DNA from: Nocardiopsis sp. N85 | GTDB taxonomy: Bacteria > Actinomycetota > Actinomycetes > Streptosporangiales > Streptosporangiaceae | DNA length: 64,000 bases | Reading direction: 5' to 3' | NCBI RefSeq assembly: GCF_028882275.1 | Contig: NZ_JARBUT010000008.1 | Span: 164,422-228,421 of the forward strand | Notes under the pieces: model-generated | Seen by the model: only the letters and a program-made list of their open reading frames with translations | Databases searched by the model: none | Told to the model about the DNA's origin: nothing | Shown: piece after piece, positions 1-10,585 of the stretch | How positions within the stretch are numbered: the stretch's first letter is position 1 | Layout: each line of letters opens with the position of its first letter | Program-made: the position numbers and the translations under genes

Positions 1-374
1 CCCTGGGCCGTGTCGACGAACAGGTTGGTCGTGACGACCTGTCCCCCGGCGACGAACCCCGGGTCGCCGTCCTCGGCGGTGAGCACGTTCTCCTCGCACG
101 TCACCATGGCGATGTCACCGCCGACACCGATGTGGGTCTCGGTGAGCACGTACTGGATGTAGGTGACGTTGGCCATGATGAGCGACCAGGCCCGCATGAT
201 CTCCGTGCGACCGCGCAGCAACGGCCACCCGGGGTTGACGCACACCAGGTCGGGGGCCTCGTGCTCCTCCGCCCACACACTGCGCATCAGATCGATGTCG
301 CCGTTCTCGATGGCGCTGTAGAACTGCGCGTTGGCCTCGGCCACGCGCTCCATGACCTCCTGGCGAGATCTCAC
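1..374 (-). CDS. SnoaL/NTF2-like family protein (C-terminus off the left edge)
   Basis: The visible ~124 residues have the N-terminal signature of the actinobacterial SnoaL/NTF2-like fold: an EVMERVAEANAQFYSAIENG helix, a W-A-E-E-H segment, V-N-P-G-W-P, then alternating strands. The GTG start at 374 overlaps the folP stop as GTGA, which suggests translational coupling. An ATG at 353 lies only two bases after a GGAGG and is less likely. The family is a small cone-shaped barrel with no fixed activity, so no substrate can be named. It is co-directional with the folate genes. The end of the gene lies outside the window. Confidence 0.75.
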   Translation of the reverse strand, partial: MRSRQEVMERVAEANAQFYSAIENGDIDLMRSVWAEEHEAPDLVCVNPGWPLLRGRTEIMRAWSLIMANVTYIQYVLTETHIGVGGDIAMVTCEENVLTAEDGDPGFVAGGQVVTTNLFVDTAQ

Positions 375-1285
375 CGGCGGCCCCGCCCCGTGGCGACCTC
401 GTCGTCGAAGCGGCCCTCGGCAAGGCTCCCGCCCCCGTCGGACCAGGCGGCGGCCACCCGGACCGCGTCGGCGCTGGCGCGCACGTCGTGGACGCGCACG
501 GCCCAAGCGCCCCGGTCGGCCGCCAGGGTGGTGAGGGCGGCGGTGGCCGCGTCACAGTCGGGGAAGGGGCGGTCCTCACCCTTGGGGTCGCCCAGCAGTC
601 GGCTCAGGAAGCGTTTGCGCGATCCCGCCACCAGGACGGGCCTGCCCAACCCGTGGAACCGGTCCAGGTGTCGCAAAAGCGCCCAGTTGTGGGCCTGTTC
701 GGGTCGTTTGGAGAATCCGAGGCCCGGGTCGAGGATGATCTGACCCGGGTCGACGCCTGCACTGATCATGGCCTCCATACGATCGTGGAGCTCATCGATG
801 ACCTCCTGGACGACATCCGTGTACACGGCACGGCTCTGCATGTCATGACTATGCCCACGCCAGTGCATCAACACATAGGAGACACCCGAAGCGGCCACGA
901 GCCGGGCCATGGCCGGGTCGGCCAGTCCACCGCTGACGTCGTTGACGAGCACGGCGCCCGCCCCGACGGCACGCTCGGCGACCTCGGCTCGCATGGTGTC
1001 CACACTGACGGCGACTCCACGGGCGGAGAGCGCGCGCACCACCGGCTCGACTCGGCGGAGCTCCTCCTCGACCGGTACGCGCTGGGCGCCCGGGCGGGTG
1101 GACTCCCCGCCCACGTCGATGATGTCGGCTCCCTCGTCGACCAACCGCAGGCCGTGCTCGACCGCCCGCTCGGGGTCGAACCAGGCTCCGCCGTCGGAGA
1201 AGGAATCGGGGGTGACGTTCACGACCCCCATGACCAGGCACCGCCCTCGATCGGGCAGGCCCGGAAGTGTGTATTTCGGCCCCAT
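371..1285 (-). CDS. folP: Dihydropteroate synthase
   Basis: It condenses p-aminobenzoate with dihydropterin pyrophosphate to give dihydropteroate in folate biosynthesis and is the sulfonamide target. The 304-residue protein is a single TIM barrel. Family signatures visible are VMGVVNVTPDSFSDGG (residues ~18-33), DIIDVGGESTRPGA (~54-67) and DPGLGFSKRPEQ near residue 185. The C-terminal VHDV segment with upstream R is typical for the pterin pocket. Start is ATG at 1285. It lies 85 bp downstream of folE and overlaps the next gene by four bases. Confidence 0.95.
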   Translation of the reverse strand: MGPKYTLPGLPDRGRCLVMGVVNVTPDSFSDGGAWFDPERAVEHGLRLVDEGADIIDVGGESTRPGAQRVPVEEELRRVEPVVRALSARGVAVSVDTMRAEVAERAVGAGAVLVNDVSGGLADPAMARLVAASGVSYVLMHWRGHSHDMQSRAVYTDVVQEVIDELHDRMEAMISAGVDPGQIILDPGLGFSKRPEQAHNWALLRHLDRFHGLGRPVLVAGSRKRFLSRLLGDPKGEDRPFPDCDAATAALTTLAADRGAWAVRVHDVRASADAVRVAAAWSDGGGSLAEGRFDDEVATGRGRR

Positions 1286-1305
1286 GGGGATCAGCCTATT
1301 CGTAA

Positions 1306-1344
1306 GGGGAGGGGTCGGGGGCGTACGCCCTCGGCCCCTCCCCC
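1306..1344. terminator. GC-rich inverted repeat between folE and folP
   Basis: GGGGAGGGG and CCCCTCCCC arms enclose a second GGGGCGTACGCCC palindromic core. The hairpin could attenuate or end folE transcription before folP. There is no T-tract, so termination is an inference. Confidence 0.4.
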
Positions 1345-1370
1345 GGGTGTTCCGATGTACCGCGGTCGCG

Positions 1371-1966
1371 TCAGCGACGGTCCAGGATGAGGCTCATCGC
1401 CTCGGACCGGGTGCGGTCGCTGCCGCGGAAGATCCCGCGCACCCCGGAGGTGACGGTCTTGGCCCCGGGTTTGCGCACACCGCGCATGGTCATGCAGAGG
1501 TGTTCGGCCTCCACGACCACGATGACGCCGCGCGGGTTGAGGTGGTCCATGATGGCGTCGGCCACCTGGCCGGTGAGCCTCTCCTGGACCTGGGGCCGGC
1601 GCGCGTACACGTCGACCAGGCGGGCCAGTTTGCTCAGACCGGTGATGCGGCCGTCGGCCCCCGGGATGTACCCGACGTGCGCCACGCCGTAGAACGGCAC
1701 CAGGTGGTGTTCGCACGTGGAGTACAGCTCGATGTCCTTGACCAGGACCATCTCCTGGTGGCCGGCCTCGAACACCGTCGTGAGCACGTCGCCGGGCTTC
1801 TGCCCCAGGCCCGCGAACTGCTCCTCGTAGGCGCGGGCGACCCGTTCGGGCGTCTTGAGCAGACCGTCGCGGTCGGGGTCCTCGCCGATGGCGATGAGGA
1901 TCTCTCGCACCGCGCGTTCGATCCGCTCCCGGTCCACGGGTCTGGGGGGCAGGTCTGCCGTGTCGG

Positions 1967-1970
<4 letters not shown>
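1371..1970 (-). CDS. folE: GTP cyclohydrolase I
   Basis: It converts GTP to 7,8-dihydroneopterin triphosphate, the first committed step of folate biosynthesis. The 199-residue protein is full length. The zinc site [12 protein letters not shown] lies at residues ~84-95. Also visible are [23 protein letters not shown] and a [17 protein letters not shown] segment with the second zinc cysteine. The start is GTG at 1970 and overlaps the ftsH stop as GTGA, so the two are probably translationally coupled. folE and folP together supply the pterin branch. Confidence 0.95.
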
Positions 1971-3973
<2,003 letters not shown>

Positions 3974-4193
3974 GTGAGCGGAACCCTGTCGGGTCCGTCC
4001 CTCCTGACCAGGCCGCCCGCACCGGAGGACTTTCCGAGGCAGGACCTCTATCGGACACGTGCGTTCCCCGCGTATTCGCCGGGATCGCATCGACGGTACA
4101 CCTCGGCCCGTCGAACGGGCACACCGCTGCCGGCTGTAGCCGGGCGGGGGCCGTCATGAGAGCAACGACCGCACCCCCGCCGCTTGTTCCCCG

Positions 4194-4751
4194 CTACTCG
4201 TAGACGTGCGGGGCGAGGGTGCCGATGAACGGCAGATTGCGGTACTTCTCCGCGTAGTCGAGCCCGTAACCGATGATGAACTCGTTGGGCAGGTCGAAGC
4301 CGATGTACTTGACGTCGAGGTCGACCTCGTAGGCCAGCGGCTTGCGGACCATGGTGCAGACCTCCACCGAGCGGGGCCCGCGCGACTTGAGGTTGCCCAC
4401 CAGCCAGGAGAGGGTCAGCCCGGAGTCGATGACGTCCTCGACGATCAGGACGTCCCGGTCCTTGATGTCGGTCTCCAGGTCCTTGAGGATGCGGACCACG
4501 CCGGAGGAGGTGGTGCCGGCGCCGTAGGAGGACACCGCCATCCAGTCCATGGAGACCGGCGTGTGCAGTACCCGGGCCAGGTCGGCCATCACCATGACGG
4601 CGCCCTTGAGGACACCGACGATGAGCAGGTCCCGACCCGCGTAGTCGGCGTCGATGCTTTCTCCGAGCTCGGCCAGGCGTGTCTTGATCTCTTCCTCGGT
4701 GACCAGGACCTTCTCCAGGTCCCGACCCATGTCCTTAGCGTCCACGCTCAC
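4194..4751 (-). CDS. hpt: Hypoxanthine phosphoribosyltransferase
   Basis: It transfers phosphoribose from PRPP to hypoxanthine or guanine in purine salvage. The PRPP loop reads VLIVEDVIDSGLTLSW, and a flexible-loop S-S-Y-G motif and a GYGLDYAEKYRNLPF C-terminal segment are present. I chose the GTG at 4751 because family members begin a few residues before DAKDMG. GTG at 4745 (better spaced from GAGG) and ATG at 4730 remain possible. It lies directly downstream of tilS, a conserved bacterial pairing that also precedes ftsH. Confidence 0.92.
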   Translation of the reverse strand: MSVDAKDMGRDLEKVLVTEEEIKTRLAELGESIDADYAGRDLLIVGVLKGAVMVMADLARVLHTPVSMDWMAVSSYGAGTTSSGVVRILKDLETDIKDRDVLIVEDVIDSGLTLSWLVGNLKSRGPRSVEVCTMVRKPLAYEVDLDVKYIGFDLPNEFIIGYGLDYAEKYRNLPFIGTLAPHVYE

Positions 4752-4901
4752 TGTCCTCGCTGCTGGGTTCCCCGTTTGCGGCAACAAGGATAAACGTGCC
4801 GAACGTCCCGGAGACGCCGACCGGACCCACCGGGGCCGGACGCGAAGGGTCGCGTGGGGGACATCGCGTGACACGCCGGGTACGGCACGGTGTCCGCGTC
4901 G

Positions 4902-5873
4902 TCAACGATCGAAGCGGATGAGACCGGCGACACGCCGGGCGCGCACCCCGCCGGGGAGGTCGATGTGGGACTGGCCGCGCCAGGCGACCACCAGGCGGTC
5001 GATCTCGCGCACGTGCCGGGCGGTCAGGGCGCCCGCCGGGCAACCCGCGTCGATCGCGGTCCGGCGCAGTACCCGGGTCCGCAACGCCTCGGGGGCCTCG
5101 GCGAGCACCGCCGCGCGCGATCCTCCCCCGTCGGCCTCGGCCTCGGCGCGCAGGTCGGCGGCGAGCACGTCCAGCGCCTCCGCGTCGGCGCGCAGCAGGG
5201 CGGCGGTGCGGGCCAGCGCGGCCGTGACGCCCGGCCCCAGGGTCCGTTCGAGGGTGGGCAACGACTCGTGGCGCACCCGGGAACGGGCGAACCGGGGGTC
5301 CCCGTTGTGGGGGTCCTCCCAGGGTTCGAGACCCATGAGGCCGCAGGCCGCCCGAACGGTGCCCCGGTCCAGGTCGAGCATGGGGCGCAGGAGGGGCCCG
5401 TTGCGCGGGGCCATCCCCGCCAGGGAACGGGCGCCCGAACCGCGGGCCAGCCCGAGCAGGACCGTCTCCGCCTGGTCGTCGAGGGTGTGGCCGAGCAGCG
5501 CCACGGCCGGGGAGCGCGCCGCGATCTCCTCGGTGAGCGCGGCGTGCCGGGCGGTCCGGGCGGCACCCTCGGGACCCCCCGGCCCGGTCACCTCGACCGT
5601 GCGGACGACCACGGGTTCCAGGCCGAGCCCGGTGAGGGTCGCGGCGACCTTTCCGGCCCGTTCCGCCGACCCCTCCTGAAGGCCGTGGTCGACGGTGACC
5701 GCCCCGGCCCGCAGCCCCAGCCGGGGTGCCTCGAAGGCCGCCGCGCCGGCCAGCGCCAGGGAGTCGGCCCCGCCGCTGCACGCCACCAGCACCGTGGTGT
5801 CGGCGGGGAGCGGGGCCAGACACCGCCGGACCGCCGAGCGAACGGCGGCCACGGCGGGCGGCGGACCGCTCAT
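4902..5873 (-). CDS. tilS: tRNA(Ile)-lysidine synthetase
   Basis: It attaches lysine to C34 of the CAU anticodon of tRNA-Ile using ATP, so that the tRNA reads AUA. The PP-loop ATPase motif ACSGGADSLAL lies near residue 33. Further N-type ATPase segments include LLGHTLDDQAETVLLGL. At ~323 residues it has the short actinobacterial length with a reduced C-terminal region. The ATG at 5873 overlaps the stop of the upstream protease gene (ATGA), so the genes are probably co-translated. hpt follows after ~150 bp. Confidence 0.93.
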   Translation of the reverse strand: MSGPPPAVAAVRSAVRRCLAPLPADTTVLVACSGGADSLALAGAAAFEAPRLGLRAGAVTVDHGLQEGSAERAGKVAATLTGLGLEPVVVRTVEVTGPGGPEGAARTARHAALTEEIAARSPAVALLGHTLDDQAETVLLGLARGSGARSLAGMAPRNGPLLRPMLDLDRGTVRAACGLMGLEPWEDPHNGDPRFARSRVRHESLPTLERTLGPGVTAALARTAALLRADAEALDVLAADLRAEAEADGGGSRAAVLAEAPEALRTRVLRRTAIDAGCPAGALTARHVREIDRLVVAWRGQSHIDLPGGVRARRVAGLIRFDR

Positions 5874-6955
5874 TCGGTGATGGCGGCCGGGCGCACGACC
5901 CGGTTCACCCAGGCGTCGGGATCGCGGATCTCCGCCAGGGTGGGCAGGGTCTCCCGCGAGGTCCACACCTTGTTGAACTCGGCCATGCCGACCTGCGCCA
6001 CGACGGAGCGGACGAAGGCGGCGCCCTCCTCGTACTGGCGCATCTTCATGTCCATGCCCAGCAGCTGGCGCATCAGCCGGTCGAGGGGGTTGGCCGCCTC
6101 CCGACGCTTCTGGAATCGGGCGCGGATCCGCTCGACCGACGGCACGACACTCGGGCCGACCGCGTCCATGACGTAGTCGCCGTGGCCCTCGGCCAGGCTC
6201 ATCACGGCGGTGACACGGTCCATGATCTCGTTCTGTTCCGGGCTCTGGATGGCGGTGAGGAGGTTGCCCTCGCCGCCCCGCACGGCGTCGGCGACGGCCT
6301 CGCCGGCGGCGCGCAACCGGGTGATGAGGTCACCCGCGTCCATCTCCGACGACAGCAGGAGTTCGCGCATGAGGTCCTGCACGTGTCCGCGCAGCCACGG
6401 CGTCGCGGTGAACTGCATGCGGTGGGTCTCCTCGTGGAGGCACACCCACAGGCGGAAGTCGTGGGGATCGACGTCGAGTTCGCGTTCGGTGTTGACGATG
6501 TTGGGGGCGACCAGGGTCAGCCGCCCGGTGGGCAGGGTGCCGTCGGGATCCGGCGGCAGGAAGAGCTCGTACTGGCCCAGGACCTTCCCGGCCAGGTAGG
6601 CGAGCACCGCGCCGAGCTGCACCCCGGTGATACGGGAGCCCACGGCGGAGGTCAGGCTCGCGGCGGCGCCGTCGCCGAGGCGGCCGGCGCTCATCTGTTC
6701 GAGTACGGGTTCGATGACCACGCGGAACCCGTCGACGTTGGCCCGGATCCATCCCGGCCGGTCGACGATCACCGCGGGGCCCGCGGGTTCGAGGGGGTTC
6801 ATCCCGGTGAAGTCGCGCACATGTCCGGCGGCCACGTTGGAGAGCTCGCGCAACTGCACCACGGCCTGCCGTGCGTCGGCGAGATCCACCTGCGGCCCCG
6901 GGCGCACGAGGCGGACACCGGTATTGACGGCTACGTCCCAGTCGATCACAGTCAC
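5870..6955 (-). CDS. Zinc-dependent metalloprotease, DUF2342 family
   Basis: The 361-residue protein contains HEETHRMQF (residues ~178-186), an HExxH zinc site typical of the DUF2342 family found next to tilS and dac in actinobacteria. A conserved N-terminal VIDWDVAVNTG, NVAAGHVRDFTG and NIVNTERELDVDPHDF support the family call. No signal peptide is visible, so it is probably cytoplasmic. Start is GTG at 6955. Physiological substrates are unknown. Its overlap with tilS puts it in the same transcript. Confidence 0.88.
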   Translation of the reverse strand: MTVIDWDVAVNTGVRLVRPGPQVDLADARQAVVQLRELSNVAAGHVRDFTGMNPLEPAGPAVIVDRPGWIRANVDGFRVVIEPVLEQMSAGRLGDGAAASLTSAVGSRITGVQLGAVLAYLAGKVLGQYELFLPPDPDGTLPTGRLTLVAPNIVNTERELDVDPHDFRLWVCLHEETHRMQFTATPWLRGHVQDLMRELLLSSEMDAGDLITRLRAAGEAVADAVRGGEGNLLTAIQSPEQNEIMDRVTAVMSLAEGHGDYVMDAVGPSVVPSVERIRARFQKRREAANPLDRLMRQLLGMDMKMRQYEEGAAFVRSVVAQVGMAEFNKVWTSRETLPTLAEIRDPDAWVNRVVRPAAITE

Positions 6956-7049
6956 ATTCGCAGCCTACCCACGTAGAGCGCGCCGGCACGGGGATCAGGG
7001 TGCCAATTCGGGGTAGTCCCGGGGTTACCCCTGAGGAGCCGAAAAGGAA

Positions 7050-7081
7050 CACCCTCGGTCCCGCGAGGGTGACCGAGGGTG
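7050..7081 (-). terminator. Probable terminator downstream of the dac gene
   Basis: CACCCTCGGTC pairs with GACCGAGGGTG around a 10-nt loop, just past the dac stop at 7088 on the minus strand. No long T-tract follows, as is common in high-GC actinobacteria. Confidence 0.55.
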
Positions 7082-7087
7082 GAACGA

Positions 7088-8440
7088 TCAGGAGCAGCCG
7101 CAGCGGGCCAGGGCCGCCGCGAGGGTGTCGAGCCGGACACCGGAGGCGCCCGGACTGTTGTCCATGAAGGCGAACACGAACATGTTGCCCTCCTGGTCGT
7201 GGACGGTTCCGGCGAGCGTGCTCACCCCGTTGAGGGTCCCGGTCTTGCCGCGGACCATCCCGGCGGCGTCCCCGGTCGAGCCGTACGCCGAGTACCGCCC
7301 GTTCTTGGCGAGGGTCCCGGTGGAGTTCCCGGTGGGCAGGCCGGTGATCGCCGCGTTGAGGTCGGGTCGCTCGGAGGCCAGGAACAGCAGTTCGACGAGG
7401 GCGTTCGGGGTGATCCTGTTCTCGGTGCTCAACCCGCTGTTGTCGGCCACCTCGACCCCTTCGATCCCGAGGTCCGCCATGACCCGGTGAGTGGCCTCCG
7501 CGCCGCCGGCGAAGGAGCCCTCACCGCCCGTTTCCAAGGCCGCGATCCGCGCCATGGACTCGGCCAGGTTGTTGTCGCTCTCCAACATCATGAACTCGAC
7601 CAGGACCGACATCGGCGGCGAGTCGACCGAGGCGATCGGGTCGCCCACGGCGGGCGCCTCGCTCGGCGTCCCCTCGACGGTCACCCCCGCCTGCTTCAAC
7701 TCGTTGACGAACGCCTCGGCCGTGGCCAGGGGCGGGTCCGGCCAGCGGGTGCTCGTGTCCGGAGAGACCTGGCCGCTGTCGTACATGAGCGCGTGGACGG
7801 GGGCCGTGCTGCCCTCGGTGACGTAGTTGGGCTTCCAGCCCGGGCCGAGCGCGGAACCGGTGAACAGCGAGTCGTCGTAACCGATCGAGACCGTGCCGAC
7901 GTCCTGCGCGCCCAAGGCGGCCGCGGTGCGGACCGCGAGCTCCTCCAGAGTGGCTACCTGCGGGTAAGCTGCGGAGTCGACGGTCGTGGTCAGGGTGGTG
8001 TCCCCCACCCCGCGCAGCACCACCATCCCCCTCGCCGAGTCGAAGTGGGCCGTGGTGGTCAGCACGTGGTCGGGGCCCACCGTGTCCAGGATCGTGACGG
8101 CCGTGGCGATCTTCGTGGTCGAGGCCGGGGTCACGGGGGCGTCCGCGTCCCGCTCGAAGAGCGTGGCTCCGGTGGCGCCGTCCACGACGAAACCGGAGAG
8201 GCCCTCCGCGAGCCCGAAAGCCGACATGGGATCATCGAGTACGTCCGCGATCCGTTCCGGGTCCGCCGGGGACGAGGACGCGGGTTCCGCCGCGGCCACA
8301 CCCTCGGCGTTCGTGACCGGATGGGGAACCGCGGGGAGTGGTCGGGCCTCGATCACATCGAGGGCGACGAACCCGGTGATCAGCACGAATATGTTGAGCA
8401 GGGCCAGCGTGAGGAAAGCCTCACCTCGTACCCGTCGCAC
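7088..8440 (-). CDS. D-alanyl-D-alanine carboxypeptidase/endopeptidase (PBP4 family, peptidase S13)
   Basis: It is a 450-residue penicillin-binding protein that trims or cleaves D-Ala cross-bridges in peptidoglycan. An uncleaved or cleavable N-terminal membrane helix (residues ~8-29) sends it outside the cell. The three serine-acyltransferase motifs are present: STTK (~107-110), SDNN (~285) and KTGTL near residue 400. The S13 insertion lies between the first two motifs. Start is GTG at 8440. It is transcribed divergently from ppa across ~85 bp. The gene name dacB is often used for this family. Confidence 0.92.
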   Translation of the reverse strand: MRRVRGEAFLTLALLNIFVLITGFVALDVIEARPLPAVPHPVTNAEGVAAAEPASSSPADPERIADVLDDPMSAFGLAEGLSGFVVDGATGATLFERDADAPVTPASTTKIATAVTILDTVGPDHVLTTTAHFDSARGMVVLRGVGDTTLTTTVDSAAYPQVATLEELAVRTAAALGAQDVGTVSIGYDDSLFTGSALGPGWKPNYVTEGSTAPVHALMYDSGQVSPDTSTRWPDPPLATAEAFVNELKQAGVTVEGTPSEAPAVGDPIASVDSPPMSVLVEFMMLESDNNLAESMARIAALETGGEGSFAGGAEATHRVMADLGIEGVEVADNSGLSTENRITPNALVELLFLASERPDLNAAITGLPTGNSTGTLAKNGRYSAYGSTGDAAGMVRGKTGTLNGVSTLAGTVHDQEGNMFVFAFMDNSPGASGVRLDTLAAALARCGCS

Positions 8441-8524
8441 CGGGGCACCCGCCCTTCCTTCGGCGTCGCGGCCTGACGTTGTTGTTATACGGCGACATTA
8501 GTCGCATTGGGAGCCGAGGTCAGC

Positions 8525-9049
8525 ATGGAATTCGACGTTACGATCGAGATCCCCAAGGGGGAGCGCAACAAGTACGAGGTGGACCACGAGACCGGTCGCA
8601 TCCGTCTCGACCGCATGCTGTTCACCTCCACCACCTACCCCGCGGACTACGGTTTCGTCGACGGGACGCTCGGTGAGGACGGAGACCCGCTGGACGCGCT
8701 CGTTCTGCTCAAGGCCCCGACCTTCCCGGGTTGCCTCATCCGCGCGCGCGCCATCGGCATGTTCCGCATGCGCGACGAGGCCGGCGGCGACGACAAGCTG
8801 CTCTGTGTTCCGGCCACGGACCCGCGCATGGAACACCTGCGTGACATTCACCACGTGAACGAGTTCGAGCGCCTGGAGATCGAGCACTTCTTCACGGTCT
8901 ACAAGGACCTGGAGCCCGGCAAGTCCGTCGAGGGCGCGAGCTGGGTCGGCCGCCACGAGGCCGAGCAGGAGATCATCGCCTCGGTCAAGCGCGCCGAAGA
9001 GGCCGGCGTGCACGGGGACTCCTCCCACATCTCCGACTCGGAGAAGTAG
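8525..9049 (+). CDS. ppa: Inorganic pyrophosphatase
   Basis: It hydrolyses pyrophosphate to phosphate and so drives biosynthetic reactions. The 174-residue family I enzyme carries [10 protein letters not shown], the metal-binding signature [12 protein letters not shown] with three aspartates, [11 protein letters not shown], and [13 protein letters not shown]. Start is ATG 8525, preceded by GAGG with 5-nt spacing. An upstream in-frame ATG at 8507 lacks a Shine-Dalgarno sequence. The tail beyond GRHEAEQEI is short and acidic, as in other actinobacteria. Confidence 0.97.
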   Translation: MEFDVTIEIPKGERNKYEVDHETGRIRLDRMLFTSTTYPADYGFVDGTLGEDGDPLDALVLLKAPTFPGCLIRARAIGMFRMRDEAGGDDKLLCVPATDPRMEHLRDIHHVNEFERLEIEHFFTVYKDLEPGKSVEGASWVGRHEAEQEIIASVKRAEEAGVHGDSSHISDSEK

Positions 9050-9077
9050 GACCACCTCGACCCGGCAGGTGCGACGA

Positions 9078-9104
9078 CGGCCCGGCGGCATTCCCGCCGG
9101 GCCG
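9078..9104 (+). terminator. Terminator downstream of ppa
   Basis: A perfect 11-bp stem, CGGCCCGGCGG with CCGCCGGGCCG around loop CATTC, starts 29 bp after the ppa stop. Confidence 0.75.
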
Positions 9105-9217
9105 ACCTGTCGCTCCGCACCGCCGTCGGAAGAGGACCTCGGGGCGACGGCGCTCCCCGCGCGGTCGGCCCCGGGCCGACCGGATCCCCACGGGCGTCCG
9201 CGAGGACCCGCGGCGCG

Positions 9218-9799
9218 TCATCGGGCGAACAGACCGACCGGGTCGCCCGGGGGGCCTTCGGCCTCCGGAGTCCGCGTCAACAGGTACCCGGCGCAGGCGG
9301 CCGCGACCAGGAACACCAGCACCATCAGGCCGAACGAGCCCACCAGGGCCGGTCCGTGCGAGGCGGGCACCGACCCCGGGCCGAGGGGGAAGCCCTCACC
9401 GTCGAACCGGTCGGCGCGGGCGGCCACGTGTGCGCGGTAACCGTCGAGTTCGGGCGTGGCCATACCCTTGAGCACACGGATCCGCACCAGCCCGGTGTTC
9501 TCCGGCAGGACCCACTCCCCCGGCAGCCGATGCCCGTAGGACATCCGGCGCACGCACTCGACCTCCGTCAGCGCGTGCAGCCACTCCCCCAGCCGGTCGG
9601 CGTCCGTCAGCCGCCCGATGTGCGCGCAGGCGACGATGAGCGTGTCCCGCAGCACCACGTGCGCCGCGTCGCGATCGCCCAGTGCCAGGATGCAGCGCCG
9701 GAACAGCTCCTCCCCGTACGCGTCGAGCAGCCTTTCGTAGGCCTCCGCCGATGGTGGCCCGTCGGCACGCAGGGTATGGAGGAGCTCCCGGTCCGTCAT
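9218..9799 (-). CDS. Sigma-70 region 2-like protein with a C-terminal membrane helix
   Basis: The first ~90 of 193 residues resemble ECF sigma region 2: a Y-E-R-L-L-D-A-Y-G-E-E-L-F-R-R-C helix, LALGDRDAAHVVLRDTL and LGEWLHALTEVECVRR. No region 4 helix-turn-helix is visible. Instead a ~25-residue hydrophobic segment (residues ~148-172) is followed by a short proline-rich tail. It may be a membrane-tethered sigma-like regulator or a degenerate sigma factor. No anti-sigma gene is adjacent. The sigma resemblance is moderate and the function is unknown. Confidence 0.65.
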   Translation of the reverse strand: MTDRELLHTLRADGPPSAEAYERLLDAYGEELFRRCILALGDRDAAHVVLRDTLIVACAHIGRLTDADRLGEWLHALTEVECVRRMSYGHRLPGEWVLPENTGLVRIRVLKGMATPELDGYRAHVAARADRFDGEGFPLGPGSVPASHGPALVGSFGLMVLVFLVAAACAGYLLTRTPEAEGPPGDPVGLFAR

Positions 9800-9872
9800 G
9801 ATCCAGAATCTACGCCGCCGCCGGCGCGGGACCCGGCGCTTCGCCGAAAAACGCGTATGAGACCCGCTGAGG

Positions 9873-10199
9873 TCAACGATCCGGAACCGACCCGCGGCGC
9901 GGGCGGCCGCGCAACCACAGCAGGACGAACGTCAGCGCCGTCAAGGAGGAGACCAGCAGGGCCTCGCCCGGACCGAGGAACCCCAGTGCCATGATCCCGG
10001 CGGCCACGACGACGAGCACCCGCACGAGCAGGCGCGCCCACCGCCCCGCCGGATCGGGGTTCAATCGGACCCTCCGGGCGCGCAAGCCGACACGGCCACT
10101 CCTGTCACTGCGTTCGGGGGAGGACGCCTTTCCGGCGGTGCTCTCACGCCGTACTCGGGTTCCACATGTCACCACCACACGGCGCCGCCCGCAACACAT
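9873..10199 (-). CDS. Small two-helix membrane protein, unknown
   Basis: The C-terminal ~65 residues contain two hydrophobic segments (VLVVVAAGIMALGFL and LLVSSLTALTFVLLWL) followed by an Arg-rich tail. The N-terminal ~40 residues are basic and may not be translated. ATG 10199 is the first start, and GTG codons at 10178, 10175 and 10172 are alternatives. No family is recognised. It lies 73 bp upstream of the sigma-like gene on the same strand and could share its transcript. Confidence 0.5.
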   Translation of the reverse strand: MCCGRRRVVVTCGTRVRRESTAGKASSPERSDRSGRVGLRARRVRLNPDPAGRWARLLVRVLVVVAAGIMALGFLGPGEALLVSSLTALTFVLLWLRGRPRRGSVPDR

Positions 10200-10276
10200 G
10201 AGGGTGAGACGGGCGACACACGCGATTCTCCGCGATCGCTTGACTCCCCCCGGCCTTTGCTGGTCTCCTTACAACC

Positions 10277-10372
10277 ATGCATCCGCGCACCCGCACCGAC
10301 GCCATGGCTCGCAGGGCCCTCTCGGCCCCCTGCCACCTGGTCCGTGCGGCGTGTCCGTGTTGTCGTCGCTGA
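10277..10372 (+). CDS. Putative 31-residue Cys-rich leader peptide
   Basis: A short ATG ORF encodes a basic peptide ending in the cluster RAACPCCRR (Cys at 19, 26, 28 and 29). It resembles in style the short Cys-rich leader peptides that attenuate sulfur genes in actinobacteria, and it lies ~210 bp upstream of a cupin gene that weakly resembles cysteine dioxygenases. No clear Shine-Dalgarno precedes it, so it would have to be leaderless. The call rests on the cysteine cluster and its position only. Confidence 0.3.
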   Translation: MHPRTRTDAMARRALSAPCHLVRAACPCCRR

Positions 10373-10585
10373 GCCGTTCCCGAGGCGTTCCACGCCCGTA
10401 GGCCCACGGCCCGCCCGTCGTACCGCGTTCTCACGCGGTCCGGGTGTCCGGCGCTCTTCCGCGCGGTGATCGACACCCTTCGAGGTGTCCGTGCCGCCCG
10501 CCCCGTTCCGCACACGACGGGGCCCACCGACGACATCCGCGCCACCCCGCGTCCGGGGGGCGCCCACGTGAAGGATCCTCTCACG

